From Petrotoga mobilis SJ95 (GTDB lineage Bacteria; Thermotogota; Thermotogae; Petrotogales; Petrotogaceae): a stretch of DNA of 64,000 bases. A program made the position numbers and the translations under genes. Shown in pieces: positions 1 to 9,382 of the stretch. Every line of letters begins with the position of its first letter. Position 1 is the first letter of the stretch. The notes under the pieces were generated by a model. It saw only the letters and a list, made by a program, of their open reading frames with translations. It ran no database searches and was not told the origin of the DNA. The stretch covers positions 2,105,549 to 2,169,548 of the forward strand of contig NC_010003.1 in assembly GCF_000018605.1 (NCBI RefSeq), written 5' to 3'.

Positions 1-566
1 TAAATGCTTTTTTGAAGGTTAAAAGACATTTGTTTGTACCAAAAGATCTTGAGAGGTATGCATATGATGATTGCCCTTTGCCTATTGGCGAAGGGCAAAC
101 TATTTCTCAGCCTTATATAATCGGCTTAATGCTTCAATTATTAGAGTTAAGAGAAAACGACGTAGTTTTAGAGATAGGAACGGGATCTGGTTATCAAACT
201 GCTTTACTTGCAGAGATAGTGCGTCTTGTTTATACGATAGAACGAAATGAAACGTTAGCCCAAAGAGCAAAGAATAAATTTGAGGAATTAGGTTATAAAA
301 ATATTGTTTTAGAGGTTGGAGATGGAACAAAAGGGTGGACAAAAGAAGAGATTGAGTTTGACGGAATCATAGTTTCAGCGGCAGCTCCAAAGGTTCCTGA
401 ACCTTTGTTTTCTCAACTTAAAATTGGTGGTAGAATGGTAATTCCAATTGGTTCTAGAACCTTTCAACGTTTACATAAAATAACTAAGTTAGAGGATGGA
501 AATATGAAGGTTGAATACTCTGATGGATGCATGTTTGTTCCTTTAATAGGTGAATATGGTTGGTGA
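1..566 (+). CDS. pcm: Protein-L-isoaspartate O-methyltransferase, 5' end outside window
   Basis: SAM-dependent methyltransferase that repairs isoaspartyl residues in aged proteins. The visible part has the family's N-terminal signature (FVPKDLERYAYDDCPLPIG, then GQTISQPY), the SAM-binding glycine loop LEIGTGSGYQTA and the late strand GGRMVIPIG. The reading frame is open to base 3, and the codons before the TTG at 12 (Asn-Ala-Phe-Leu) match the family just before that motif, so the gene starts to the left of the window and the TTG at 12 is not the start. It ends at 566 and is followed by a bidirectional terminator. Confidence 0.9.
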   Translation, partial: NAFLKVKRHLFVPKDLERYAYDDCPLPIGEGQTISQPYIIGLMLQLLELRENDVVLEIGTGSGYQTALLAEIVRLVYTIERNETLAQRAKNKFEELGYKNIVLEVGDGTKGWTKEEIEFDGIIVSAAAPKVPEPLFSQLKIGGRMVIPIGSRTFQRLHKITKLEDGNMKVEYSDGCMFVPLIGEYGW

Positions 567-585
567 GAGTGTTTAGTTAAAATAT

Positions 586-616
586 AAAATATCCCGCAAA
601 AAGCGGGATATTTTAA
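586..616. terminator. Bidirectional rho-independent terminator between pcm and the BMP gene
   Basis: A 12-bp perfect stem (586-597 with 603-614, core ATCCCGC/GCGGGAT) has an AAAAA loop and A-rich/T-rich flanks, so it reads as a terminator on both strands. It lies between two convergent genes. Confidence 0.85.
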
Positions 617-619
617 TTA

Positions 620-1720
620 TTAATATGGAAAAGTTATCTCAGGAACTTCAAATGATCCAATTTGGGAAGGATCTGATGGTATTATTAATTTGTCTTCTTT
701 TATCAATTTTTTTAGATATTCGATTTCTACAAAGTATCTAATGGGCACCATGCTTCTTGTGTATTTCATTGGCGTTATACTTACTCCGTCTTCTTTCATA
801 CCTAATCTAAAAACACCAGATTCAAAGGTTCTTACGGACATGGCGGATTGAATGCCTTCAAAAGCAGCTGTGTCCACCCTTTTCATCGCACTTGTTAATA
901 CGTAACCCGGAGCCATGTAATCTTGATCTACATCCACGCCTATTGCAAAATAATTCTTTTCTAATTCATAGTATTTATCGATGATTTGCTCCAAAGATGC
1001 ATTTTGGGGGAGATTGTACAGATTGCTTCCTCTTTCTTTAGCAGCATCAATTACTCCGTTACCCGTAGGTCCAGCTGCATGAAAAACAATGTCTGCTCCG
1101 TTCTCCATCTGTGTTAAAGCTAAACTCTTTCCTAAAGCAGGGTCATTGAAGGTGTTTGCATAGCCTGATACGACTTGGACATCTTCGTTATGTAATTCAT
1201 TGTATACTTTAACCCCTGCTGCGTAGCCAGCTTCGAATTTGGTAACGGCAGGAACTGGAACTCCTCCTATAAATCCAACTTTTCCTGTTTTACTCATCAT
1301 TGCAGCCAAATAACCTGCTGGGAAGCTTGATTCATGTTCGTTGAAAACATAACAAACTACGTTTGAAGGGACTACTTGTCCAGGAGATGGTTCGATATCT
1401 ATCCCTACAAAATAAACATCAGGAAATTGGGGAGCTACGTTGAACAGAACATCCGTCATCATAAAGCCCACTGCGATTACAACGTCTGAATCTCTTGCAG
1501 CGTTAGATAGATTTGGTAAATAATCTGTTTGTTCAGATGATTGGATTACTGCAATTTCTACCCCTAATTCGTCTCTTGCTCTTAAAACACCTTGCCACGT
1601 TCCGTCGTTGAATGATTTGTCTCCTAGCCCTCCTACGTCGGTGACCATGGTTACTTTGAAAGCGAAAATAGTGGAAAATAAGAACAAAACAACAAAGAAA
1701 ACACTTAGGTACTTTTTCAT
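620..1720 (-). CDS. BMP/PnrA-family ABC transporter substrate-binding protein
   Basis: Predicted exported binding protein of the basic membrane protein (Bmp/PnrA/Med) family, whose studied members bind nucleosides for ABC import. The 366-residue product starts with a signal peptide (MKK, then about 15 hydrophobic residues to FAF). The mature protein opens with KVTMVTDVGGLGDKSFNDG, the family's ligand-pocket signature, and later has GFIGGVPVPAV and VFHAAGPTGNG. There is no lipobox cysteine, so it is probably free or anchored another way. The ATG at 1720 has GGAGGCG upstream. No permease or ATPase gene is adjacent, so its transport partners must lie elsewhere. Confidence 0.88.
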   Translation of the reverse strand: MKKYLSVFFVVLFLFSTIFAFKVTMVTDVGGLGDKSFNDGTWQGVLRARDELGVEIAVIQSSEQTDYLPNLSNAARDSDVVIAVGFMMTDVLFNVAPQFPDVYFVGIDIEPSPGQVVPSNVVCYVFNEHESSFPAGYLAAMMSKTGKVGFIGGVPVPAVTKFEAGYAAGVKVYNELHNEDVQVVSGYANTFNDPALGKSLALTQMENGADIVFHAAGPTGNGVIDAAKERGSNLYNLPQNASLEQIIDKYYELEKNYFAIGVDVDQDYMAPGYVLTSAMKRVDTAAFEGIQSAMSVRTFESGVFRLGMKEDGVSITPMKYTRSMVPIRYFVEIEYLKKLIKEDKLIIPSDPSQIGSFEVPEITFPY

Positions 1721-2027
1721 AAAAATCGCCTCCTATGTGGTTTATAATATTATAGCATATTTATAATTTAAAGTTTTACGAAGAGTAATTTTATGATTTA
1801 ATGATATAATATAAAATATGGATCATGAAGTGGGCTACGTGGCTCTTCCCTTGCTGGGTTAAAGGCTTCAGATCCTTCCTTTTCCTTATGGGTGGGCTGC
1901 GGGGATGAAGGATAAAAACTTCTTTTCCTTATGGGTGGGCAGCGGGGCGAAGGGGCGCTAACAGATGTTTTAAAGCTCCTAAGGATAGTAAAAATATAAT
2001 AATAAACAAAGTAATGAGGAGATACTT
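1721..2027. other. Intergenic region with GC-rich repeats and an imperfect hairpin
   Basis: No gene is seen in these 307 bases. They separate two divergent genes and hold a hairpin (GGATC, bulge, TGAAG at about 1819-1829, paired with CTTCAGATCC near 1867-1876) and two copies of the GC-rich dispersed repeat. The repeats stand out sharply from AT-rich surroundings. Confidence 0.7.
1881..1962 (+). repeat. GC-rich dispersed repeat, two tandem copies
   Basis: Two copies about 43 bases apart both begin TTTCCTTATGGGTGGGC. The second ends GGGGCGAAGGGGCGCTAA, the best match to the family consensus in this window. Related copies lie near 3629, 3701, 5281, 5321, 5419, 11868, 15421 and 53574, all on the plus strand. 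Their function is unknown. Confidence 0.75.
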
Positions 2028-3383
2028 ATGAAGAAGGTTCTACTGATATTTTGCATATTACTTCTTCCTTTTTCCCTTTCTCTATCCTTTAATTCTCCAA
2101 GCTTTATTTGGAGTTACGTCACGAGCTACCAAACAGATGAACTAATGTATTGGAAAGTTAACTATATCCAAAAATTAATAGACCTGATTGAAGATTATTT
2201 GCCATTTTTAGAAAGATCAGGCATAACTCTTCCTATCACTTCGGATATTGAAGTTCATTTTATTGATGTTGGCCAAGGTGATTCAGTTTATATAAAATTA
2301 CCGAATAATGTTGATATTTTAATTGACGGTGGTAATAATTGGTATGGTGACGATGTAGTTACTTACCTCAAATCCCAAGATGTTGATGATATAGAGTATT
2401 TGATAGCTACTCATCCTGATGCAGACCATATAGGTGGGTTAGATGATGTTTTAAAAGCCTTTGAAGTTGAAAATGTCTATGCCCCGGATGTTTCCCACAC
2501 CACGAAAACCTATAATGATTTTGTTTTAGAAGTGAGAAACGAAGGGACCTACATTAAAACAGCTAAGGCTGGGATTACTTTAATTAATCCTGCTTTAGCG
2601 GCTGTGATAGGTTGCCCTTCATTCAGCAATGTGTATTTTGTTGGACCGGTGAAAAATTATGGAACAGATCTTAATTCTTGGAGTGCTGTTATGAAGTTAG
2701 ATTTTGGAAATTCTTCTTATCTTTTCACTGGAGATGCCGATAGAATTTCTGAAAAAGATATGATAGATAATAGTATGTTTTTAAAGGCAGATGTCCTTAA
2801 GGTTGGACATCATGGGTCCGATTCTTCGACCTCGCAAGAGTTTTTAAAGGAAGTTAATCCAAAATATGCGGTTATATCTGTGGGTAAAAATAATAATTAC
2901 GGTCATCCAGCACAGGAAGTATTAGAAAGATTGGAAATGTGTAAGGTAGATCTTTTTCGTACAGATTTGCAGGGACATATTATAGCTATTAGTGATGGGA
3001 ATAAAATAAATTTTAACGTTGAACCAATTAACATTGTTAATCTTATGGAAGATGCCCAAGAATCAACACCACAAAAAACTTCTATATTGATTACGCATTT
3101 AGATGTTTCTGATGAAAAGGTTACTATCTGCAACAATACTGATATAGACGTTGATTTAACAGGATGGGTTTTGGTTAGCGAAGTTGGGAACCAAAAGTTT
3201 AATCTTCCAGATGGATATATACTTAAAGCTGGAAAATGTGTGAATATTTTGTCAGGCCGTAACGCAATAGATGAACCTCCAACTAATTTAAAATGGACGG
3301 GCGCTTATATATGGAATAACGATAGCGATATTGCAGCCCTCTACGACGCAGAAGGGGTACTAATAAGCAGGGTTGAATTCTAA
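2028..3383 (+). CDS. Secreted ComEC-like metallo-beta-lactamase-fold hydrolase with C-terminal lamin-tail domain
   Basis: The 451-residue product has an N-terminal signal peptide and then an MBL-fold domain (about residues 75-320) like the extracellular hydrolase part of ComEC: FIDVGQGDSVYI, THPDADHIGG (metal ligands), FTGDAD and VGHHGSDSSTS. The last ~110 residues (ILITHLDVSDEKVTI, TGWVL, IWNNDSDIAALYD) fit a lamin-tail domain, a small Ig-like fold often attached to secreted nucleases and phosphodiesterases. A role in extracellular nucleic acid or phosphodiester breakdown is inferred. The ATG at 2028 follows GAGGAG. There is no ComEC membrane domain, so this is not a DNA-uptake channel. Confidence 0.8.
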   Translation: MKKVLLIFCILLLPFSLSLSFNSPSFIWSYVTSYQTDELMYWKVNYIQKLIDLIEDYLPFLERSGITLPITSDIEVHFIDVGQGDSVYIKLPNNVDILIDGGNNWYGDDVVTYLKSQDVDDIEYLIATHPDADHIGGLDDVLKAFEVENVYAPDVSHTTKTYNDFVLEVRNEGTYIKTAKAGITLINPALAAVIGCPSFSNVYFVGPVKNYGTDLNSWSAVMKLDFGNSSYLFTGDADRISEKDMIDNSMFLKADVLKVGHHGSDSSTSQEFLKEVNPKYAVISVGKNNNYGHPAQEVLERLEMCKVDLFRTDLQGHIIAISDGNKINFNVEPINIVNLMEDAQESTPQKTSILITHLDVSDEKVTICNNTDIDVDLTGWVLVSEVGNQKFNLPDGYILKAGKCVNILSGRNAIDEPPTNLKWTGAYIWNNDSDIAALYDAEGVLISRVEF

Positions 3384-3446
3384 CGTTTTGTCAACTACAA
3401 TAATAAAAATTAATTAGAAATTGTGATTTTATGTTAAAAAAAATGC

Positions 3447-3475
3447 TTGAAAAAAGAGATCAGTTGTGTTATAAT
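3447..3475 (+). promoter_or_regulatory. Promoter of tRNA-Ala
   Basis: TTGAAA at 3447-3452 and TATAAT at 3470-3475 are separated by exactly 17 bases and lie about 31 bases upstream of the mature tRNA 5' end. This is a near-consensus vegetative promoter. Confidence 0.8.
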
Positions 3476-3506
3476 TCTTATGCTTAAATGAAGTTTCTAT
3501 ATTTAC

Positions 3507-3582
3507 GGGGTCGTGGCGCAGCTGGGAGCGCGCTACCATGGCACGGTAGAGGTCGTGGGTTCAAGTCCCATCGACTCCACCA
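3507..3582 (+). tRNA. tRNA-Ala (anticodon GGC)
   Basis: A complete cloverleaf is visible. The acceptor stem is GGGGTCG/CGACTCC, whose third pair is G-U, the alanine identity element. The anticodon stem is CTACC/GGTAG with GGC at 3540-3542. The T arm is GTGGG TTCAAGT CCCAT, and an encoded CCA ends at 3582. It stands alone with its own promoter and terminator. Confidence 0.97.
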
Positions 3583-3584
3583 AT

Positions 3585-3611
3585 ATGAGGGAAATATTCC
3601 CTCATTTTTTA
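3585..3611 (+). terminator. Terminator after tRNA-Ala
   Basis: A 9-bp stem (ATGAGGGAA at 3585-3593 with TTCCCTCAT at 3597-3605) has a 3-base loop and is followed by a T run. It begins three bases after the encoded CCA. Confidence 0.88.
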
Positions 3612-3628
3612 TATATTAAATCTTTTAT

Positions 3629-3740
3629 CATGGGTGGGCTGCGGGGCGAAGGGGCGCAAATCTAGATAGAATAAATATTTTAAAAATTAAATAATTTTAA
3701 ATGGGTTACAGGGCAGGGCCCCGGCTAAGGGGCGCTAAAA
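3629..3740 (+). repeat. GC-rich dispersed repeats upstream of guaB (two copies)
   Basis: One copy (3629-3659) reads TGGGTGGGCTGCGGGGCGAA and ends in GGGGCGC. A second, diverged copy (3701-3738) contains GGGCAGGGCCC and ends GGGGCGCTAAA. They fill most of the space between the tRNA terminator and guaB. Confidence 0.7.
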
Positions 3741-3784
3741 ACGTTTTTTTACGATAATATTCACCACGGCAAGGAGGCAGAGAA

Positions 3785-5236
3785 ATGGAAGAGTATCTAA
3801 CTTTTGATGATGTGTTACTACTACCGCAGTATAGCGAAGTTGTACCGAGCAGGGTTGATACTACATCTTGTTTAGTAAAAAATATCCATTTAAAGATCCC
3901 TTTTCTTTCTGCAGCTATGGATACTGTGACTGAATCCCAAATGGCAAAAGCTATGGCAAGAGAAGGTGCCGTTGGTGTTATTCATAAAAATATGTCGATT
4001 GAACAGCAAGCCTATGAGGTTTCAAAGGTAAAAAAGACAGAGAACGGGATTATATACGATCCCATAACAATTACGCCCGATACAACCGTTAAAGAAGCTG
4101 AAAAGATCATGAGAGAGTACAGAATTGGTGGATTACCAGTTGTGGATGATGATAAAGTTCTTTTGGGTATATTGACCAACAGAGATATTAGGTTTGAACA
4201 AAATATGGAAAAGAAAGCTAAAGAATTGATGACTCCCTACCAAAATTTAGTTGTAGCTGGTTCACATATTTCTTTGGAAGAGGCAAAAGAGATACTTCAT
4301 CAAAATAAAATAGAGAAATTGCCTATAGTAGATGATAAAAGACATATAAAGGGTTTGATAACGATAAAAGATATTACTTCCGTAATCGAAAACCCAAACG
4401 CAACACGAGATGATAAAGGGCGTTTAGTTGTTGGAGCTGCTGTTGGTGTTTCAGAGGGTTTACAAAGAACGCAAGAATTAGTTGATGCAGGAGTCGATTT
4501 TGTAGTTTTAGATTCAGCCCATGGACATTCCAAAAATATTATTGAGACATTAAAAAAGATAAAAGAAAGATTCCCGGAACTCCCTGTAATTGCTGGAAAT
4601 ATAGCTACTGCTGAAGCTGCCAAGATGTTAATAGAAAGCGGAGCAGATGCAGTAAAAGTTGGAATTGGGCCAGGTTCTATTTGTACCACCAGAGTTATTT
4701 CCGGTGTTGGGGTACCACAGTTAAGTGCAATTATGAAAGTTTCAGAAGAAGCGAATAAATACAATATCCCTGTTATTGCAGATGGTGGGATAAGATATTC
4801 TGGAGATATCGTCAAAGCTTTAGCTGCAGGAGCCTCTACCGTGATGATGGGAAGTATTTTTGCAGGTACTGAAGAGGCACCGGGTGAAACGATAATTTAT
4901 CAAGGTAGGAAGTTTAAAACATACAGAGGCATGGGTTCGATAGCAGCTATGGAAAAAGGGAGCAAAGATAGATATTTCCAAGAAAGTACACCAAATGAGA
5001 AACTTGTGCCAGAGGGTGTTGAAGCTATGGTAGCATACAAAGGTGAGGTAAAAGATGTTATAATACAATTAGTTGGAGGAGTCAAAGCTGGAATGGGGTA
5101 TGTTGGGGCAAAAGATATCAAGGAATTACAGCAAAAGGCTAAATTTATAAAAATTACAACCGCAAGTATAACAGAAAGTCATCCACATGATGTAAAGATT
5201 ACACGTGAAGCTCCGAATTATTTCTTTTCATCTTAG
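3785..5236 (+). CDS. guaB: IMP dehydrogenase
   Basis: NAD-dependent oxidation of IMP to XMP, the committed step of GMP synthesis. The 483-residue product has the TIM-barrel start [10 protein letters not shown], two CBS domains inserted at about residues 90-205 ([20 protein letters not shown] and a second copy), the catalytic loop [13 protein letters not shown] carrying the active-site cysteine, DGGIRYSGD for phosphate binding and the YRGMGS flap. The ATG at 3785 follows AAGGAGG. It is monocistronic between stretches of GC-rich repeats. No purine riboswitch is visible in front of it, unlike the purine operon at 59 kb. Confidence 0.97.
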   Translation: MEEYLTFDDVLLLPQYSEVVPSRVDTTSCLVKNIHLKIPFLSAAMDTVTESQMAKAMAREGAVGVIHKNMSIEQQAYEVSKVKKTENGIIYDPITITPDTTVKEAEKIMREYRIGGLPVVDDDKVLLGILTNRDIRFEQNMEKKAKELMTPYQNLVVAGSHISLEEAKEILHQNKIEKLPIVDDKRHIKGLITIKDITSVIENPNATRDDKGRLVVGAAVGVSEGLQRTQELVDAGVDFVVLDSAHGHSKNIIETLKKIKERFPELPVIAGNIATAEAAKMLIESGADAVKVGIGPGSICTTRVISGVGVPQLSAIMKVSEEANKYNIPVIADGGIRYSGDIVKALAAGASTVMMGSIFAGTEEAPGETIIYQGRKFKTYRGMGSIAAMEKGSKDRYFQESTPNEKLVPEGVEAMVAYKGEVKDVIIQLVGGVKAGMGYVGAKDIKELQQKAKFIKITTASITESHPHDVKITREAPNYFFSS

Positions 5237-5527
5237 TTATTGATTTATGACGTATAATAGGCTGATCTTTCACCTACTTAAAGGGGTGGGCTGGCAGGGT
5301 CAAGGGATAAAAATTCTTTTATCCTTATGGGTGGGGAGCGGGGAGAAGGGTCGCTAAGACTAAGATTTAGAAGATATTCTTATAATTAAGCTTCAAAATT
5401 AAGGCTCTGATTTTAAAAGGGTCACAGGGCGGAGCCCTCCATCCCAGTTGGGTTAGGGACCGCAGGTCCCTCGTGGAGTATATGGAAGGGGAAACGATAG
5501 TATATATTTTAATGGAGAGGAAGTTAT
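5237..5527. repeat. Intergenic block of GC-rich dispersed repeats upstream of rlmN
   Basis: No gene. Copies of the repeat family lie at 5281-5310 and 5321-5358 (CCTTATGGGTGGGGAGCGGG, ending GGGTCGCTAAG). A related palindrome-rich block (5419-5476) holds two small hairpins, AGGGC-GGA-GCCCT and AGGGACC-GCA-GGTCCCT. These are far richer in G+C than the genes on either side. Confidence 0.7.
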
Positions 5528-6571
5528 ATGCAAACAAAAAACATTTTAGATTTTGAATATTCAGACTTGCAAAGTTATTTGCTCAATGAATTGGGACTTG
5601 AAAAGTTTAGAACTGATCAAATTTGTGATTGGATTTATAAGAAAAGAGTTTTTGATTTCGAATCGATGACTAATTTATCTAAAGACGATAGACAAAAACT
5701 CAGTGATAATTTTAAAATATCTATTCCTCATATTGTTAAAAAAGAGGTTTCAAAGATAGATGGAACCACCAAATATCTTTTGGAGTTAGAGGATAAGAAC
5801 ACTGTTGAAGCGGTAATTATTTACTACCCTTCAAGAACGATAGCTTGTATATCAACACAAGTTGGTTGCCCACTGAAATGTTCTTTCTGCTCTACAGGAC
5901 AAAGCGGTTACGTTAGAAATTTATCGACAGGTGAGATCATTGGTCAACTGTTAGCTATGGAAAAAGATAAAGAGATGGATGTAAAAAATGTTGTATACAT
6001 GGGAATGGGTGAACCATTATTAAATTTTAACAACGTTGTTCAAACCATAGAGATATTAAACCATCCAAAGATGAAAAAGTTAGGGGCAAGGCATATAACC
6101 ATTTCAACCGCGGGAATTCCTCAGAAAATTGAGGAAGTAGGTGATTTGAACAAAGAGTTTCGACTTTCTGTTTCACTTCACGCACCAACGAATCTTCAAA
6201 GAGATCAAATAATGCCAATAAATCATAAATATCCGGTAGAGCAGGTTATTCAGTCATGCCGAATTTATCAGAAAAAAACAAAAAAGAGGGTTACTTTTGA
6301 GTATATTTTGATAAAAGGATTTAATGATTCAAAAGAGGACGCTTTGAAATTAGTTGAACTATTTGGTGATTTGAAAGTGATGGTTAATTTAATTCCTGTC
6401 AATGAAAATCCAGCGGGCTTTGAAAAGCCGTCAAAAAGGTTTATTCAAGCTTTTTTGGATACTCTCGTTAAGAACGGAATTGATGCTGTGGTGCGAGCTG
6501 AGAAAGGTAGTGATATATCAGCCGCATGTGGCCAATTAAGAACTAGAGAGTTAAAAGAAGCTAATAGGTGA
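5528..6571 (+). CDS. rlmN: Dual-specificity 23S rRNA/tRNA adenosine-C2 methyltransferase
   Basis: Radical-SAM enzyme that methylates C2 of A2503 in 23S rRNA and A37 in some tRNAs. The 347-residue product has the CxxxCxxC cluster motif in CPLKCSFCSTGQSGYVRNL, the YMGMGEPLLNF and HITISTAG motifs, and near the end SAACGQLR, the conserved cysteine that works with the methylated cysteine. The ATG at 5528 follows GGAGAGG. The stop overlaps the start region of the PASTA gene, so this opens a close-packed five-gene run (rlmN to the XTP/dITP pyrophosphatase). Confidence 0.96.
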   Translation: MQTKNILDFEYSDLQSYLLNELGLEKFRTDQICDWIYKKRVFDFESMTNLSKDDRQKLSDNFKISIPHIVKKEVSKIDGTTKYLLELEDKNTVEAVIIYYPSRTIACISTQVGCPLKCSFCSTGQSGYVRNLSTGEIIGQLLAMEKDKEMDVKNVVYMGMGEPLLNFNNVVQTIEILNHPKMKKLGARHITISTAGIPQKIEEVGDLNKEFRLSVSLHAPTNLQRDQIMPINHKYPVEQVIQSCRIYQKKTKKRVTFEYILIKGFNDSKEDALKLVELFGDLKVMVNLIPVNENPAGFEKPSKRFIQAFLDTLVKNGIDAVVRAEKGSDISAACGQLRTRELKEANR

Positions 6572-6576
6572 ACATA

Positions 6577-7080
6577 ATGATTAAAGTAAGAAAATTAATA
6601 AAAAATTTGATATTTTTTATTTTAGGGATAGTTGCCTCTGGAATATTTGCCTTTTTTTTTATGACAGTTTTTGCCAATAGTTCCAATATGGTTGAGATTC
6701 CATATTTGATCGGAGAAGATAAAAAGGTAGCAATCTCTTCTTTAGAGGAATTAAATCTAATTCCAAACGTAGTAGGTAATGGAGAAAAAGTTTTGTATAC
6801 CGATCCTGAACCTGGTACAAAGGTAAAAGAAGGACATCACGTAATAGTCCAACTTAGAGAGATGAATACTCTGAAGATTCCTGATCTGATAGGAATACCT
6901 TCCGGAGTAGCGCAACAGTTTTTAAATGAGTACAACATAGCCTTTGAAATTAGAAATCAATTAACTTATAAACCTGAAGAAAATGATGTGGTATTGAACA
7001 TGTCTCCAACACCAGGAAATAATTATAGTGGAGAAAGGGTGATTCTCTATGTCGGTAAATATGAAGGGAGTAATCAATGA
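6577..7080 (+). CDS. Membrane-anchored protein with two PASTA domains
   Basis: Starting at the ATG at 6577 (AGGTGA six bases upstream) gives 167 residues. An uncleaved N-terminal membrane anchor (LIFFILGIVASGIFAFFFM) is followed by two PASTA domains (about residues 35-95 and 96-165), each opening with a VEIPYLIG or LKIPDLIG strand and holding a P-G-T or P-G-N turn. PASTA domains bind peptidoglycan fragments and are usually attached to Ser/Thr kinases or PBPs. Here they stand alone, between rlmN and rsgA. A kinase fusion is absent, so the protein is probably an envelope-facing accessory. A GTG at 6568 is possible but has no ribosome binding site. Confidence 0.85.
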   Translation: MIKVRKLIKNLIFFILGIVASGIFAFFFMTVFANSSNMVEIPYLIGEDKKVAISSLEELNLIPNVVGNGEKVLYTDPEPGTKVKEGHHVIVQLREMNTLKIPDLIGIPSGVAQQFLNEYNIAFEIRNQLTYKPEENDVVLNMSPTPGNNYSGERVILYVGKYEGSNQ

Positions 7081-7979
7081 GTTGGAGAAAGGGTATAGTT
7101 GTTAGATTTCATTCGGATATGGTAACCGTTCAAGATTTGGAAAGTAATCAAAAAATTAACTGCTTTCTCCCTGGTAGATTTAAATTACAGAAGATTAGGC
7201 CCATTGTTGGCGATTATGTAGAGTATTCTAAGGACCAACAAAATGCTTATGGAAGAATCGAAAACATTTTAGAGAGAAAAAATGAATTATACAGACCTAG
7301 AGTAGCTAACTTGGATCAACTAGTTTTAGTTACATCAATTAAAGAGCCTCGAGTAGATTTGATAGTAGTCGATAAAATTATAGTTCTCGCTGAAAAAGAG
7401 AAGCTTGATGTAGTCATAGTGTTAAACAAAACGGATTTGCTTGGTAGTGACGAAGAAAAAAGAGAAATGGAAAGATTTATAGAAATATATGGTAAAATTT
7501 ATCCTGTGATTCCTACATCCAAAATAACGAAAAATAATTTAGATATATTAAAATCATATTTAAAAAACAAAGTATCAACCTTTGCAGGTCCTTCTGGAGT
7601 TGGAAAGTCCAGTTTATTGAATGTTTTAGATCCAAAATTGAAACTTAGAGAAGGAGAAATCTCCAAAAAATTAGGTAGAGGTAAACACACAACAACTTAT
7701 GCTGAACTGCTTTATTTTGATTTTGGAGGATATATAGTCGACACACCAGGTTTTTCGAGTTTAGAGCTAAGGGGAATAAAAAAAGATGAAGTAAGGCGTT
7801 ATTTCAGAGAATTTTTGGAATTTGACGGTTTTTGCCAGTTTTCTAATTGTTCCCATACGGTTGAACCTGGATGTGCAATTAAAGAGGCTGTAGAGAACGG
7901 ACAGATTTCATTGAGTAGGTATACCAATTATTGTCAAATATACGAAGAAATAGAAGATAGTTCACTAAAATTACAATAG
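7077..7979 (+). CDS. rsgA: Ribosome small subunit maturation GTPase
   Basis: Circularly permuted GTPase that acts late in 30S assembly. The 300-residue product has an N-terminal OB fold, then the G motifs in permuted order: NKTD (G4), GPSGVGKSSLLN (G1), DTPGFSS (G3). The C-terminal zinc-binding region has CQFSNCSHTVEPGC. The ATG overlaps the PASTA gene's stop (ATGA), and GAAGGGAG precedes it, which suggests translational coupling. Confidence 0.96.
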   Translation: MSWRKGIVVRFHSDMVTVQDLESNQKINCFLPGRFKLQKIRPIVGDYVEYSKDQQNAYGRIENILERKNELYRPRVANLDQLVLVTSIKEPRVDLIVVDKIIVLAEKEKLDVVIVLNKTDLLGSDEEKREMERFIEIYGKIYPVIPTSKITKNNLDILKSYLKNKVSTFAGPSGVGKSSLLNVLDPKLKLREGEISKKLGRGKHTTTYAELLYFDFGGYIVDTPGFSSLELRGIKKDEVRRYFREFLEFDGFCQFSNCSHTVEPGCAIKEAVENGQISLSRYTNYCQIYEEIEDSSLKLQ

Positions 7980-7991
7980 GGGTGTTTCAGT

Positions 7992-8651
7992 TTGATAAAA
8001 ATATATCCTTCCATTTTAGCTGCTGATTTTTTGAATTTAGCTCAAGAGGTAGAGAAAGTTTCTAAAGATGCTGATGGAATACATCTCGATATTATGGATG
8101 GAGTGTTTGTTCCAAACATTACTTTTGGTTTTCCAATAGTAGAATCGATTAGAAAAAAATTTAAAGATATATATTTGGATGCTCATTTGATGATAGTTGA
8201 ACCAGATAAATATTTAGAAAACTTTTCTAAGTCTGTGAATAGCATAACAGTGCATTATGAAGCGGTCACACATCTACACAGAACTGTATTAAAAATCAAA
8301 GAGTTGGGGTGTGAAGCAGGTGTTACTTTAAATCCACATACTCCAGTATCACTTTTAGAAGAAATTCTACCATATGTGGACAAGGTATTGATTATGTCGG
8401 TTAATCCAGGATTTACTGGACAACATTTTATAGAAACTACTTATGAAAAAGTGAGAAAATTAAGAAGACTCTCTGATGAGAAAGGACTGAATGTTGAAAT
8501 AATGGTTGATGGAGGAGTGAATAAACAGAACATCGGATTACTTCACCAAAGTGGCGTTAACACTTTTATCATTGGTGCCAGTGTGTTTTATTCAGAAAAT
8601 CCTTCACAAGAGATAATCGAACTAAAAAAGGTGGCAGAAGATTTTGAGTGA
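7992..8651 (+). CDS. rpe: Ribulose-phosphate 3-epimerase
   Basis: Interconverts ribulose 5-phosphate and xylulose 5-phosphate in the pentose phosphate pathway. The 219-residue TIM barrel has [32 protein letters not shown] and VDGGVN, which hold the metal ligands and phosphate-binding loop. A TTG start at 7992 follows AGGGGTG. Pairing of rpe with rsgA is common in bacteria. A transketolase that uses the same substrates is encoded at 50.1 kb. Confidence 0.96.
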   Translation: MIKIYPSILAADFLNLAQEVEKVSKDADGIHLDIMDGVFVPNITFGFPIVESIRKKFKDIYLDAHLMIVEPDKYLENFSKSVNSITVHYEAVTHLHRTVLKIKELGCEAGVTLNPHTPVSLLEEILPYVDKVLIMSVNPGFTGQHFIETTYEKVRKLRRLSDEKGLNVEIMVDGGVNKQNIGLLHQSGVNTFIIGASVFYSENPSQEIIELKKVAEDFE

Positions 8652-9267
8652 CGTCTATTTGGCTACATCAAACAGAAACAAGGTAAGAGAAATCAATGAA
8701 ATCTTGCAAAATATTGATATAAATGGAAGTATCAATGTTAAATATATATTTGATGAGATAAAAGAGGATAATTTTGAAGTAGAAGAGTACGGCGAAACTT
8801 ATGTAGAAAATTCTGTTATTAAAGCTTGGGCTTATTCAAAATTAATAAAAAAACCAGTTTTTTCAGATGATTCTGGTTTGTCTATAATCTCTCTCGGAGG
8901 ATTTCCTGGCGTGAACTCTGCAAGGTTCATGGAAAATCATTCCTATGAGCAAAAGATGAAGGAATTATTATCAATGCTGGAAAATGAAAAAGATAGAACC
9001 GCTTATTTTGCCTGTGCGGCGACGTATTTTGACCCTCAAAAAAATATTTTAGTTACTTGTCAAGAAGAAGTTTATGGTAAAATAGCATTTGAGATAAGAG
9101 GAAAGAATGGTTTCGGTTACGATCCTATTTTTATTCCCGATGGATACGATTATACATTTGGAGAACTGACCAAAGACGTAAAAAATAGCATAAGTCATAG
9201 GGCAAAGGCTATAAAAAAGTTGCTTCTTTTTTTAAAAAGTGCTAAAATATTAGAAAATAAAGAGTAA
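8644..9267 (+). CDS. RdgB/HAM1-type XTP/dITP pyrophosphatase
   Basis: House-cleaning nucleotide pyrophosphatase that removes XTP, ITP and dITP from the pool. The 207-residue product carries [34 protein letters not shown] and the C-terminal SHRAKA motif. The TTG start overlaps rpe by 8 bases. This is the last gene of the rlmN run. Confidence 0.94.
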   Translation: MSDVYLATSNRNKVREINEILQNIDINGSINVKYIFDEIKEDNFEVEEYGETYVENSVIKAWAYSKLIKKPVFSDDSGLSIISLGGFPGVNSARFMENHSYEQKMKELLSMLENEKDRTAYFACAATYFDPQKNILVTCQEEVYGKIAFEIRGKNGFGYDPIFIPDGYDYTFGELTKDVKNSISHRAKAIKKLLLFLKSAKILENKE

Positions 9268-9310
9268 TTTTTCATAATATTGATTCAAAAGTGGATATTT
9301 TTTTGGTTTT

Positions 9311-9320
9311 ATGGTATAAT
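9311..9320 (+). promoter_or_regulatory. Extended -10 promoter for the HU gene
   Basis: TATAAT at 9315-9320 is preceded by TGG, an extended -10 element. No good -35 is seen at 17 bases. The HU start lies 63 bases downstream. Confidence 0.6.
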
Positions 9321-9382
9321 TTCGTTGAAGTTCCGTAGAATCAGGATTTAAGAATCTTTATCTGTTGAAAGGGGGAATGTTT

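Noticed and set aside
3611..3784. Purine riboswitch in front of guaB
   Set aside because: No aptamer core (TATAAT...GTTTCTACC) is present; the leader consists of GC-rich repeats and AT-rich spacer.
4300..4815. 171-residue minus-strand frame inside guaB
   Set aside because: Lies wholly within conserved IMP dehydrogenase motifs on the other strand and has no start signals.
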